Below, in pieces: positions 21,465 through 29,615 of a stretch of DNA of 64,000 bases (position 1 is its first letter; every line of letters begins with the position of its first letter). The position numbers were made by a program, and so were the translations under genes. Location: assembly GCF_014646995.1 (NCBI RefSeq), contig NZ_BMOI01000006.1:1-64000 (forward strand). Reading direction: 5' to 3'. Origin of the DNA: Curtobacterium luteum. GTDB lineage: Bacteria > Actinomycetota > Actinomycetes > Actinomycetales > Microbacteriaceae. A model generated the notes under the pieces. That model was not told the DNA's origin, made no database searches, and saw only the letters and a program-made list of their open reading frames with translations.

Positions 21465-22199
21465 ATGACCGAGATGCTGGCGGCGCTCCTGGGCGCACTC
21501 CTTGGTGGCCTGCTATCCGCTGGAGGGAGTGCCTGGCAGACGGGCAAGGTCCTGAAGCACGAAACCGCAATGGCAGCAGCCGAGCGCCGTGAGGCTGAGC
21601 GAGTGGAAGACGAGCGTCGACAGTCAGTTGTTGCCGATCGGTTGATTGCGGCTCTCGCGAGCTGTCTAACTTCTGCTGAAGGCCGCCTCGACGCTCTTGC
21701 TCACTTCGTACGAGTGCGCGCGACTGACGATGTTCACCGTGATCGCGACCGTCGAGAGTCCGCCCTACTTGAATCAGGTGCCAGCTACTCGCATGCCCTA
21801 CCTGAGCCGGTGAGAGACCGTTGGGATGCGCTCACTTGGCTGGTCCGATTCAACACCTCGACGCAGCCCGAGCGGTCCGATGATGACCGGCGACGCGACT
21901 ATAGCGACCTGCTGAACTACAGCGAGTATGTGCGGCGATCGCTGCGCGCCGTCAGCGGGGACGATCCGATGCCCCCGCCGTACCCCGCCCCGGATGTCCG
22001 GCGTGCAGAGCGCAGGGTATGGGGATACAAGCCTGCACCGGGAAACAATGAGCCTGACCTTTCCGACTGGCAGCTCAGTTCTCGCCTCGTCGGAGAGGTG
22101 ACCTTCAGCACGGGTGAGGTGCGCTGGTACGGCCTCAACGGACTAGTGGAGGTTCTATCACCGGAGCCCGCAGAACCTCGCGACGACGATAACGGCTGA
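21465..22199 (+). CDS. Hypothetical protein with N-terminal membrane anchor
   Basis: 244 residues. A short hydrophobic segment, MLAALLGALLGGLLSAGGSA at residues 4-23, is followed by a charged helical stretch (about 28-60, rich in Glu/Arg, coiled-coil-like) and a soluble domain ending with GEVTFSTGEVRWYGLNG. No family recognised. Composition is lower in GC than the flanking chromosome. The topology resembles a membrane-anchored cytoplasmic protein. Confidence 0.65.
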   Translation: MTEMLAALLGALLGGLLSAGGSAWQTGKVLKHETAMAAAERREAERVEDERRQSVVADRLIAALASCLTSAEGRLDALAHFVRVRATDDVHRDRDRRESALLESGASYSHALPEPVRDRWDALTWLVRFNTSTQPERSDDDRRRDYSDLLNYSEYVRRSLRAVSGDDPMPPPYPAPDVRRAERRVWGYKPAPGNNEPDLSDWQLSSRLVGEVTFSTGEVRWYGLNGLVEVLSPEPAEPRDDDNG

Positions 22200-22400
22200 C
22201 GGGCCAGGCGCAGGCCACTCAATTGCGACCTAGCCTTCGCTGCAGGTCTCCAAGCGGTCTGCTGGACGGTCTATCCGCGTAACAGCGGCCTTGTCAACGC
22301 TGCGAAAAGAGCTGGATGCATCTCAATCGCAGCAAGCTACTATGCAGGACTTCGAGCGGCTGGGCGCGTGTTCTACAAGGGCAAGGGTGACCCGAGGTAG
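22200..22400 (+). pseudogene. Start-less C-terminal gene remnant
   Basis: In the same frame as the preceding gene, beyond its stop, there are 66 open codons without ATG, GTG or TTG near the front. They read like real protein (AVCWTVYPRNSGLVNAAK, then AGLRAAGRVFYKGKGDPR) up to a TAG. Likely the 3' end of a lost gene. No family recognised. Confidence 0.3.
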
Positions 22401-22435
22401 AGCGCTGACCGTAGATGTAGGAGATGTTGAGTGGC

Positions 22436-22732
22436 ATGGTTGACGAATTTGAAGACGGTCTGAGCGGACAAAGGTCTACCCCGCCGTACGGCGACCGCCG
22501 TCAGTCGCTGTCGCCCCCTGGGGTACGCCGGTCGAGGACAAAGACGCTTTTCGGCGGCTTGCTCCTCGGCATTGGCCTTGCGTTCTTTGCTTGGACAGTC
22601 GTCAAAATCGTTGTGGCTCTAATCGATGCTTCCAGCGGGGCTGACATCAGCGTTGCATACACATTACTCATAGCGGCCGCGTTTTGCATCTTAGGTGGTG
22701 CGCTCCTGCGGTTGCACAACGGAAAGAACTAA
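22436..22732 (+). CDS. Small two-span membrane protein
   Basis: 98 residues starting MVDEFEDGLSGQRS, with hydrophobic segments at about 42-62 (LFGGLLLGIGLAFFAWTVVK) and 72-92. GTAGGAG lies about 12 bases upstream of this ATG; an ATG at 22424 in frame is too close to it. A and T content is clearly higher than in chromosome genes outside the island. Unknown family; it may work with the adjacent small membrane protein. Confidence 0.55.
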   Translation: MVDEFEDGLSGQRSTPPYGDRRQSLSPPGVRRSRTKTLFGGLLLGIGLAFFAWTVVKIVVALIDASSGADISVAYTLLIAAAFCILGGALLRLHNGKN

Positions 22733-22734
22733 AA

Positions 22735-22962
22735 TTGAAGCAAATCTCAAAGCGCCTCTTTGGTGTATGTGTCGCCCTGCTCGCAGTTGGATATATAGGG
22801 TTGGCGGCGTTCTTTTTGGTCGTCAACTATGGGGACACAGAGGGGGGCGCCAATATCGGGATTGGTATTCTTGCCATCCTTGCCCTAGGTGCCGGTGGGG
22901 TAGGGGTTGTTTCAGGTTTAGCAGCGACCATCATTCGCATCATGGCGTCGCGCAGGGCTTAG
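22735..22962 (+). CDS. Small two-span membrane protein, TTG start
   Basis: 75 residues read from TTG (KQISKRLFGVCVALL), two bases after the previous stop, with GGAAAG eight bases upstream. Hydrophobic segments at about 8-28 and 40-62. The in-frame ATG at 22684 would overlap the previous gene by 49 bases and lacks a good site. Spacing suggests one transcript with the preceding membrane protein. Unknown family. Confidence 0.5.
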   Translation: MKQISKRLFGVCVALLAVGYIGLAAFFLVVNYGDTEGGANIGIGILAILALGAGGVGVVSGLAATIIRIMASRRA

Positions 22963-23084
22963 CTACCTCTAGCCAGGGACGGTTCCTTGCAGAGAATCAT
23001 TCGGGTTGACCTCGAGTTAGCGGAAGTTGCCCGTCATTCTCTTGGCCGCATATCTCCTCTGTACTGCAATCCGATCGATGCATG

Positions 23085-23127
23085 ACGCGTGGCTCCCGCA
23101 CCCGTGTCGGGGGTGGGGGCCACGCGT
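23085..23127. terminator. Hairpin after small membrane genes
   Basis: Outer arms ACGCGTGGC and GCCACGCGT are perfect; an inner CCCGCACCC/GGGTGGG can also pair. It lies about 120 bases beyond the stop at 22962. Confidence 0.45.
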
Positions 23128-23395
23128 TCGGTGGCGCGTCCCTCATAGTCAGCATCGTTTCCGGCGACATTGGGGTAACGCTTGTCGCCACGGGGCAGCG
23201 CAGCGGTCGGCGAATGCCACCGAGCCGCACATCAAAGCTGGCATAATCTATATTATCGGCGCGAGTTGCTAGGCAGTTGGCGGATCGCCGACTGTGATCG
23301 TGAGAGCGAGCGTCGACTCCTCGAGGGCGCCGGTTACGACCCCGACAAGCGCGATGAGAAGCGCCGCGCCGAGCACCGCGACACTATGCAGACAC

Positions 23396-23434
23396 GGAGC
23401 GGGGCGGGCACCAAGGGTGCCCGCCCCCGCTCCG
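23396..23434. terminator. Very GC-rich hairpin, convergent position
   Basis: Arms GGAGCGGGGCGGGCACC and GGTGCCCGCCCCCGCTCC pair throughout with one bulged C around the loop AAG. It lies between the fragment on the plus strand and the membrane gene ending at 23563 on the minus strand, so it may stop transcription from both sides. Confidence 0.55.
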
Positions 23435-23562
23435 CGTCAGCTGGCGCGACTCACGGTCCCCGCTCCGGCGGTGCTTCGAGTCACTGCCGGACCGGTGACG
23501 GTCGGTCTCCCCGCGTTCGTTCAGCGGGTGAATCGCCGGTCAGCACCCTGGTGGGCTGGCGT

Positions 23563-23931
23563 TCAAGGGACCGTCACCCTGAGGAATACAATCGCTAGGA
23601 GCGTGACAAGAATCACCCCGACAAATGCGCCTAGGGAAAACCACGCACCCCGGCGGCCGGTGCGATGTCGAAGTATGCCAAGAACGAGCCCTGCTACGAC
23701 GACACCGAATCCGATAGCAAGAGATATAGCCATGCTCCCGTACCAGCCAACACCGGAACAGAGTGCGCTTGATTTCTCTCCACAAGCCGCATAGACAGTC
23801 AGATTATTGTCGAACACAACACCTGCGCCTACCACGGCCGCGAGCAAGCTCACAAAAAAGGTAACCCAGATCGTGACCAGGTCACTAGTCGAACCCGATC
23901 GCTCTCGATTGCCGCTGGTCGATTTACTCAT
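23563..23931 (-). CDS. Membrane protein coupled to the cutinase-like gene
   Basis: 122 residues starting MSKSTSGNRERSGSTSDL, with three or four hydrophobic segments (about 21-42, 62-85, 95-118) and two cysteines in an outside loop (AACGEKSSALCSG) that could form a disulphide. Its start overlaps the stop of the large upstream gene as ATGA, so the two are made together. GC content is low for this genome. Unknown family; a membrane partner or immunity/anchoring role for the secreted protein is conceivable but not shown. Confidence 0.65.
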   Translation of the reverse strand: MSKSTSGNRERSGSTSDLVTIWVTFFVSLLAAVVGAGVVFDNNLTVYAACGEKSSALCSGVGWYGSMAISLAIGFGVVVAGLVLGILRHRTGRRGAWFSLGAFVGVILVTLLAIVFLRVTVP

Positions 23932-26900
23932 GCGAACTGCCTCAGCCATTTCTCCTCGTTAGTGGGAGTTGGTTCATTCTTGTACGAATTGTGTACCGGC
24001 AAGGACATTCCCCACTTCTGGCAGAATATGTCGTTACGGAAGCACCGGGAGCGAGCCTGGGTAACTCTCTTTCCCTTATTGTTAACCGCAGTGTAGTAGT
24101 TGATATTGTGATGCCAAGCATGCAGGGGACCGTTATCAGTACCGTTACCCGGCGCATCAATTTTATCGGAATTATCGTAAGTCGGATTGCCTGCAAGCAC
24201 AGCACCGCGGAAGTTAATTTTGGCGGTTCGCGAGAATTTTCCGCTGGCTATGGTGTTCTCGACGACATGAGCTCCTTGGGAATGGCCACCAAGCCATATC
24301 TTTGTGGACGAGCAACTCTTCGCTACTGCATTAACCTCAGCAACGAGATTCGCTTGTCCTGCGGCTACGCTATTCCAATATGCCGGCCCGACGACACCCG
24401 CCCATGAGGCAGGGTATTTGAGCGATTCAATTGTGGCATTTTGGTCCCTTTTGAGCTTCTTTGCAACTTGTTCCATCTCGCCCAAACCCCCAGAAGTCCA
24501 ACCATAACCCCCTCGGGACTTGCCAGAGCCAGCCGGCTCGTTCGTTCCGCGTACCCCGATGAATAGCCACGACGGACAGCTTGAAGTCGCGGATGCTTGC
24601 ACGGAAGACGACTGTGTCGTCGTGGACGCCTGGGTGGATGCAGACAACGTCGGATCGGCGGTTGCAACGAATGACCAGGTAGGAGAAATGGTGTCTGCGT
24701 CACCTGACCCGTCGTTGAGTTTTCCCTTGGCTTCTGCATGCCAGTAGTAGGTCTGGCCGTTGATCAAAGTTCCGTCTGGGACTGCAAGCGGTTGAGCGGA
24801 CCAGTCAGACTGCGCAATAACGCCTGATCCGTCCTGATTTGCGCTCACGGTATACTGCAGCACCACGCTGCTCGTGAAGGGAGCGCCGTCCGTGTTCGTG
24901 TAAAGCACCGGGGCGCTGTCGTTGCTGTTGGCTCCGCCTGTGATTGATGGCACGTAGTTGGCGTTGCTCCATAGCCCGGAACCAAAATCGGATGTGGAGT
25001 CAGTGCTGGCGCCGGTTGCATCAATTGATGTTGTGGCGGTAATCGAGTGCGCCGCGGCCCCTGCTGGGATCGTCACAGATGTGCTCGTTGAACCTTGGCT
25101 GCTGAGCGATTGAGTATCGGTGATATTGCCATCGAGTGCGACGGACAGCTTCGCCGCGGTCGTGTACGCCGAGGGCGCTGTTACTGTGCACGTCACCGGT
25201 GAGGTGAGGGCGTCTCGTTGCCAGCTGCCGTCTGTATACGGAGCGGGGCAGGAGATCGCAGCGGTCGGTGCTGTGCTCGCGATGAACGACCATGTTGGCG
25301 ACGTCTCGGTTTTGACTGTCGTGGAGCCTCCGCTGGTGCCGCGTACCGTCACGGTCCAGTAGTAGGTGGTCCCAGCCGTCATTACGGTTGCCGGGATCTG
25401 GAACGCACCCGTGACCCAGCCGCTGTCGGCCACCGGATCATTCGTAGCTGTGCCATTCGTGATGACGTAGTCGAACTGAGCGTCTGTGCCGAAATTGTCG
25501 TTCGCGGGAGCGACCGAGAGGGATCCGGCTGTGTCTGCCTCCGCTCCGTCGGCGGGAGTAGGAGTCAGCGTCTTCGAGAACCAGTCGCCGAGACCAAACG
25601 AGTACGCGTTCGTTGCGATAGTGGTGCCGCGGGCGTCGTCAACCTCTACCGCAATAGTGTGCGCCCCACCCTGCGCAGGTACCGTCACCGAGGTCGACGT
25701 GCTGGCGGTCTCGGAAAGGTCGTTGAGGCTGTCGAGATCTCCGTCCAGATTGACCGTGAGCTGCTGGTTGCTGCTCGACTCCGCGGGCGTGATCACGGTG
25801 CACGTGATGTCAGCCGACGGCACCGTCGTCGCCCAGCTACCAGCAGCGTATGGGCTCGGACAAGTGATCGTCGGCGCTTGTGGATTGGTGTACCAGCCCT
25901 GCACATCCACAATGTAGTTCGAAGCGTCGGCGACGTTGCGAAGCGCGATCTTCCCGTTCGCGCCGAGCGGGACGGTGATCGTGTTGGTGCGGATGTCGTC
26001 GGCTTGGAAGTTGATCGCGGTGGTCCCCGGGTTCGACGTTCCATCGGCGTAGACCTGCGCGCAGCCGGCGCTGCCTGCGTGGGAGACGATGAGCGTCAGC
26101 GTGACCGCGGTGATGCCGGATCCCATGATGGGGACGCCGGCCTGGCCGGCGATCTGGATCAGCCGTGTCTCGCTCTTCGCTAGTGCCGTGTTCCCGGATG
26201 CCCGGGAATCGTATGCCCGCCCGTAGGAGGGGGTGAAGACGGCCCCGTTGGTGCCGGCTGCGGTGAAGTAGCCCTGCAGGTCGATCACGAGGTTCGCGGT
26301 CGATGAGCCGTTCGCGATCGTGATCTTCCCACCCGAGGAGACCGGCACCTGTGCCTGCATCGAGGTGGTGACGGACGGGGCGTAGTGCAGCGCGTTCTGT
26401 GGCTTCGTGCTGCCGGTGGCATACGGGGTGAGGTAGCCGTCACTGTCGGTGGTGTTGATCGCGATGAGGTTCACCACGACGCCGGACGCACCGGCCGGGA
26501 TCCCGTTCGCGCCGGTGATCTGCACGTCGATGCTCTTCCCGGGCGCGATCGTTGCTTTCGCAGCCCCGAGGCCGGACCGGGTGTCGACGATGCGCTTCGC
26601 GACGGGTACGAATCCGCCGGCGGCGGTGCCATCCGTGTTCGCCGTGTAGTAGCCCTGCACGTCCAAGATCAGGCGAGCGTTCGTCTCCGCCATCACCTGG
26701 ATCGTGCCGTCCGCACCAACTGCGAGGGTGGCGGTGTTGGAGGTGAATTCGCCCTTGACCCCGCTGTAGATCAGCATCGTTGTGCGACCCGTGTCCGCGT
26801 CAGGGCGACCGAACAAGGTGCCGGCGCCGCTCGAGGCGCCTACTGTGGCGTTCAGCGACACGGCACCGACCGAACCATCGTCAGGCAACCCGAACAGTCC

Positions 26901-27140
26901 TGCGACCTTGATGGTGCGGTACGTTCCGGCCGGCATCGGGGTGTTGTACCCGCCCGTGCCGGCCTGCGTGTCGAGGATGCGGCCCGTCGCGGGGACGAAC
27001 ACACCACCCGTCCCGGTGTCGTTCAACGCCTGAGCTGGCGGCGCGGCCACCAGCAAAGAGCCGACAAGTGCGAGCGCGCCGAGGACCGCAGCAGCCAGGC
27101 TGCGCTTCCTCACCCGCGGAGCGTGCAGAACTGGTTGCAC
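23928..27140 (-). CDS. Large modular secreted protein with C-terminal cutinase-like domain
   Basis: 1070 residues. Signal peptide about 1-38 ending PPAQA. Three beta-rich repeats of about 125 residues follow (about 45-425), each opening like GRILDT or KRIVDTRSG and closing like LILDVQGYYT; such repeats decorate secreted actinobacterial enzymes. Next comes a two-domain unit present twice (about 430-635 and 635-845): one part starts CPSPYAAGSW or CPAPYTDGSW, the other ends SPTWSF. The C-terminal ~225 residues are a cutinase/alpha-beta hydrolase: FIGVRGTNEP, nucleophile Ser954 in GGHSQGAHVV, and a late PVHNSY histidine. GTG at 27140 is chosen for the AGAGGGGGT site just upstream; GTG at 27167 is possible. 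Cutin, lipid or polyester hydrolysis is the family role; the true substrate is unknown. Confidence 0.8.
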   Translation of the reverse strand: MQPVLHAPRVRKRSLAAAVLGALALVGSLLVAAPPAQALNDTGTGGVFVPATGRILDTQAGTGGYNTPMPAGTYRTIKVAGLFGLPDDGSVGAVSLNATVGASSGAGTLFGRPDADTGRTTMLIYSGVKGEFTSNTATLAVGADGTIQVMAETNARLILDVQGYYTANTDGTAAGGFVPVAKRIVDTRSGLGAAKATIAPGKSIDVQITGANGIPAGASGVVVNLIAINTTDSDGYLTPYATGSTKPQNALHYAPSVTTSMQAQVPVSSGGKITIANGSSTANLVIDLQGYFTAAGTNGAVFTPSYGRAYDSRASGNTALAKSETRLIQIAGQAGVPIMGSGITAVTLTLIVSHAGSAGCAQVYADGTSNPGTTAINFQADDIRTNTITVPLGANGKIALRNVADASNYIVDVQGWYTNPQAPTITCPSPYAAGSWATTVPSADITCTVITPAESSSNQQLTVNLDGDLDSLNDLSETASTSTSVTVPAQGGAHTIAVEVDDARGTTIATNAYSFGLGDWFSKTLTPTPADGAEADTAGSLSVAPANDNFGTDAQFDYVITNGTATNDPVADSGWVTGAFQIPATVMTAGTTYYWTVTVRGTSGGSTTVKTETSPTWSFIASTAPTAAISCPAPYTDGSWQRDALTSPVTCTVTAPSAYTTAAKLSVALDGNITDTQSLSSQGSTSTSVTIPAGAAAHSITATTSIDATGASTDSTSDFGSGLWSNANYVPSITGGANSNDSAPVLYTNTDGAPFTSSVVLQYTVSANQDGSGVIAQSDWSAQPLAVPDGTLINGQTYYWHAEAKGKLNDGSGDADTISPTWSFVATADPTLSASTQASTTTQSSSVQASATSSCPSWLFIGVRGTNEPAGSGKSRGGYGWTSGGLGEMEQVAKKLKRDQNATIESLKYPASWAGVVGPAYWNSVAAGQANLVAEVNAVAKSCSSTKIWLGGHSQGAHVVENTIASGKFSRTAKINFRGAVLAGNPTYDNSDKIDAPGNGTDNGPLHAWHHNINYYTAVNNKGKRVTQARSRCFRNDIFCQKWGMSLPVHNSYKNEPTPTNEEKWLRQFA

Positions 27141-27386
27141 GAGACCCCCTCTATGAACGAACTGCACAAGTTGCTGTTCGTTCTCGCAGCGTAAGAGCAG
27201 CGCACGCCTTGAATCGTGTCACCCAAACGGGGGTCGGGAGGAAAAGCCCAGATCAGAGTCGGTAGTACCGGTTCGGTCTTAATGCACTCTCAGCGCAGCG
27301 CTTCGCTCGGCATCGAGGGTGTAGCAGCCGACAATGCCGATCGGCGGTTTGTGCTGTCCGGGACGCTTCACCAGCACTGCAGTAGG

Positions 27387-27617
27387 TCAGGGCTTCCGCG
27401 ACTTCCGGCTGAGCCGTTCCGTGCTGCGGGACGTCGTCGACGAGCCGCCCGCCATCTCGGTGGTCGTGGTCGCGGGGTTCCGCGACGCATACCCGGGCGT
27501 GATGAAGCGTCCGGAGATAGCCGAACGGTGGGGGCCGCTTCGGCCGAGATTCTTGAGAGCGGTCTCGCGGAGTTGGTCGGCGAGTGCTCGGGAGTGTTCG
27601 GCGGAGGTGTCGCTCAT
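27387..27617 (-). CDS. Small protein, paralogue of its upstream neighbour
   Basis: 76 residues starting MSDTSAEHSRALADQLRE. The segment SRALADQLRETALKNLGR matches SRQLAAELRQTVLRNLGR in the preceding gene at 12 of 18 positions, which supports both being real. The remainder is Ser/Thr/Arg-rich and probably disordered. Its ATG overlaps the previous stop as ATGA. Unknown function. Longer plus-strand frames cover the same bases but lack such support. Confidence 0.55.
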   Translation of the reverse strand: MSDTSAEHSRALADQLRETALKNLGRSGPHRSAISGRFITPGYASRNPATTTTEMAGGSSTTSRSTERLSRKSRKP

Positions 27618-27802
27618 GAGTTCTTCCTCCCTGGTCGGATGGAGCGCCTGCTCGATTCAGGATCGACGGCCCGGCCCAGATTGCGGAGCACGGTCTGGCG
27701 GAGTTCGGCTGCCAGTTGTCGGGACTTCTCCTCGCGGACGTCGCCGCCGAACAACAAGTGCGGACGCGGGGCTGCTTCCATGACCATGTTCGCCACCTCC
27801 AT
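27614..27802 (-). CDS. Small protein, first of a paralogous pair
   Basis: 62 residues from ATG at 27802, which overlaps the previous stop as TGATG. Starts MEVANMVMEAAPRPHLLFGG, then the shared helical motif SRQLAAELRQTVLRNLGR and a basic end (RRSIRPGRKNS). GTG at 27808 is an alternative start. Unknown family; the helix could bind nucleic acid, a membrane or its paralogue. Confidence 0.55.
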   Translation of the reverse strand: MEVANMVMEAAPRPHLLFGGDVREEKSRQLAAELRQTVLRNLGRAVDPESSRRSIRPGRKNS

Positions 27803-28194
27803 CAGCACGGCTGCGTGGTCCGATCTGTGACGAGGTCGGCAACCACTAGCGCGATCTCATTATCTTCCTCGTGGGCCTCTGGCTGCTGAACAAGTTTCGT
27901 GAGAACGGCGAGGTCGACGTTCGACTCGTCGACATCGTGGCTGAGCGCCTTCTCGATCGCCCACTGGAACTGCTGCCGCCATTGCTCGCGTCGGATCTGG
28001 GTAAGGCTCCGTGACGCGTTGATCAGTCCGATGACTGCGGCGGTGAGTGCGGCGGCACCGGCGATGATCGCCGCGATGAGGGTGGCTGTTGCCTGGGCGC
28101 TCGTGGCACCGGCCGCCGGTACGGGCGAGGGCAGGGGTGTCGGCGACGCTGTGCCCGCTGCCGACACCACAGAGGCCAAGGCAGCCGCTGTCAC
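27802..28194 (-). CDS. Single-span membrane protein heading a small-gene operon
   Basis: 130 residues from GTG. A Pro/Ala/Ser-rich front (SPTPLPSPVPAAGATSAQ), a hydrophobic segment at about 35-62 (LIAAIIAGAAALTAAVIGLI), then a soluble helical domain NASRSLTQIRREQWRQQFQW and an acidic end. The order, membrane helix followed by a charged QIRREQWRQQ stretch, recalls membrane-anchored proteins found in mobile regions. It begins 15 bases after the HAD gene stop, so it may be read through from that operon, and is coupled to the two small genes downstream. Confidence 0.6.
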   Translation of the reverse strand: MTAAALASVVSAAGTASPTPLPSPVPAAGATSAQATATLIAAIIAGAAALTAAVIGLINASRSLTQIRREQWRQQFQWAIEKALSHDVDESNVDLAVLTKLVQQPEAHEEDNEIALVVADLVTDRTTQPC

Positions 28195-28209
28195 CGGCTG
28201 CGTCCACCG

Positions 28210-28890
28210 TCAGCGCAACGCCGCGATCGGCCCCTCCCCCGCCCGGAACGCCGCGAGGACCGCGGCCGCGTCGTCGTGCACCGCCGCAGCGCCGGCCTCG
28301 CGGAGCTCGTCACCGCCGACGCCGCCGGTCATCACGCCGATGCTCGTCACCCCGACCCGACCGGCGGACTCGACGTCCCACACCGCGTCGCCGACCATGA
28401 CCGCCTCGCCCGCGTCGACCCCGGCCCGGTCGAGCGCGACCTGGATGATGCCCGGGTCCGGCTTGGCCTGCTCGACGTCCTCCGAACTCGTCACCGCCGT
28501 GAGCCACTGCTCGGCGTCGAGGAGCTCGCGGAGTCGGACGAGTTCGGGCTCGGGCGCACTCGTGGCCAGGACCACGGCGTGCCCGGCGTCGGCGACCGCG
28601 GCGAGGAGCTCCCGGGCGCCGGGGAGGAGCCGGAGCCGCGGCTGGTGCTCCGAGTAGTAGGCCGAGTGGTACTGCTGCGCGGTCGTCCGGGTACCCTCCG
28701 AGGCGTCGGGGAGCAGCGCTCCGAGGAGCTTCGCCGAGTCCATCCCGATCGAGCGGTGGATCCGCCAGGCGTCGACCGACTCGCCCGCCGCCGCGAAGGC
28801 CCGTGACCAGGCGTCGATGTGGGCGTAGTCGGAGTCGACGAGCGTGCCGTCGATGTCGAAGAGGACTGCAGTCCTGGGTGCGTCGGCCAT
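28210..28890 (-). CDS. HAD-superfamily phosphatase
   Basis: 226 residues. Motif I is FDIDGTLVDSD with nucleophile Asp12 and Asp14; motif II is VVLATSAPEPE; motif III Lys and IV acidic residues are in EQAKPDPGIIQ and VMVGDAVWDVESA. The cap between motifs I and II is helical, as in phosphoglycolate phosphatase/beta-phosphoglucomutase-like members. Substrate not decidable. This marks the return to normal chromosome composition on the right side of the island. Confidence 0.92.
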   Translation of the reverse strand: MADAPRTAVLFDIDGTLVDSDYAHIDAWSRAFAAAGESVDAWRIHRSIGMDSAKLLGALLPDASEGTRTTAQQYHSAYYSEHQPRLRLLPGARELLAAVADAGHAVVLATSAPEPELVRLRELLDAEQWLTAVTSSEDVEQAKPDPGIIQVALDRAGVDAGEAVMVGDAVWDVESAGRVGVTSIGVMTGGVGGDELREAGAAAVHDDAAAVLAAFRAGEGPIAALR

Positions 28891-28943
28891 CACTCGATGG
28901 TCCTCCGCGTCGGGCGTGCCCCTTCCCAGGCCGCCTCGTGCGG

Positions 28944-29585
28944 TCAGACGGTGATCGACTCGCCCGCGGGCAGGATCGTCACGGGCACCGGACCGAGACC
29001 GTCCGACCCGAGGAACCGGGCGGCCGACTGCTGGCCGAGGTCGCTCAGCATCGCCTCGTGGATCTGGACCGCCCGCTCCGGCGCGACCGCGCGGACGTAG
29101 TCGACCGCCTCGGCCGTGTGGGTCCACGGACCGCTGGTGGGCAGGAGCAGGAGGGGCACCGGGACGCCGGGCACCAGGTAGGCGTCGCCGGGGTGGAAGA
29201 CACGGTCGGCGACGAGGTAGCCGACGTTCGCGATCGTGGGGATGTCCTGGTGGATGACGGCGTGCTCCTCGCCGAAGACGCGCACCGGGAACGGCCCGAC
29301 CTCGAACGCATCCCCGGCCTGCACCGCCGTGACACGTCCGTCGTGCGTCCCGAGCTGGTCGACGACGGCCTGCGGCGCACGGACGACGAGCGCCGGGTTC
29401 GCCTCGAGGCCGGAGCGCACGGCTTCGACGTCGAAGTGGTCGAAGTGCTCGTGCGTGATCAGCACGCCGACCGCGGAGCGCAGCAGGTCGGCGGACTCGG
29501 GCGTGAAGGTGCCCGGGTCGATGACGAGCGTGGTGCCGTCCTGCCCGAGGACGACCGTGGCGTGGTTGTACTTCGTGAGCTCCAT
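28944..29585 (-). CDS. Metallo-beta-lactamase fold hydrolase
   Basis: 213 residues. The zinc motif HEHFDH is at residues 45-50, after VIDPGTFTPESADLL. Later ligands are likely HPGDAY (His/Asp) and the C-terminal QIHEAML. It resembles the UlaG/YtnP-like group of small MBL hydrolases. A MarR gene lies 30 bases upstream on the same strand and a perfect palindrome separates the two, so it is probably MarR-controlled. Substrate unknown. Confidence 0.88.
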   Translation of the reverse strand: MELTKYNHATVVLGQDGTTLVIDPGTFTPESADLLRSAVGVLITHEHFDHFDVEAVRSGLEANPALVVRAPQAVVDQLGTHDGRVTAVQAGDAFEVGPFPVRVFGEEHAVIHQDIPTIANVGYLVADRVFHPGDAYLVPGVPVPLLLLPTSGPWTHTAEAVDYVRAVAPERAVQIHEAMLSDLGQQSAARFLGSDGLGPVPVTILPAGESITV

Positions 29586-29596
29586 GCGAGCAAGTA

Positions 29597-29611
29597 TACA
29601 ACACTGTTGTA
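29597..29611. promoter_or_regulatory. MarR-type operator
   Basis: TACAACA and TGTTGTA flank one central C, a 15-bp palindrome in a locally AT-rich patch. It lies after the MarR stop and 12 bases before the hydrolase start, so it would control the hydrolase promoter rather than the marR promoter. The form resembles MarR/OhrR-class sites. Confidence 0.65.
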
Positions 29612-29615
29612 GACA

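Larger units (their letters stand above)
22963..23562. other. Gene-poor stretch in island with hairpins and a fragment
   Basis: No convincing complete gene. Two strong hairpins are listed separately. From about 23284 one frame reads IADCDRESERRLLEGAGYD and continues with PDKRDEKRRAEHRDTMQ until the second hairpin; this looks like the charged C-terminus of a decayed gene. Other open frames here are low-complexity and cross the hairpins, so I do not call them. Confidence 0.4.

Noticed and set aside
23182-23794. Plus-strand frames through the island hairpins
   Set aside because: They cross strong hairpins and are low-complexity; only a short internal stretch looks like a gene remnant.
27216-27830. 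Plus-strand frames over the small-gene operon
   Set aside because: No motif and no good start; the minus-strand frames are coupled and two of them are similar to each other.
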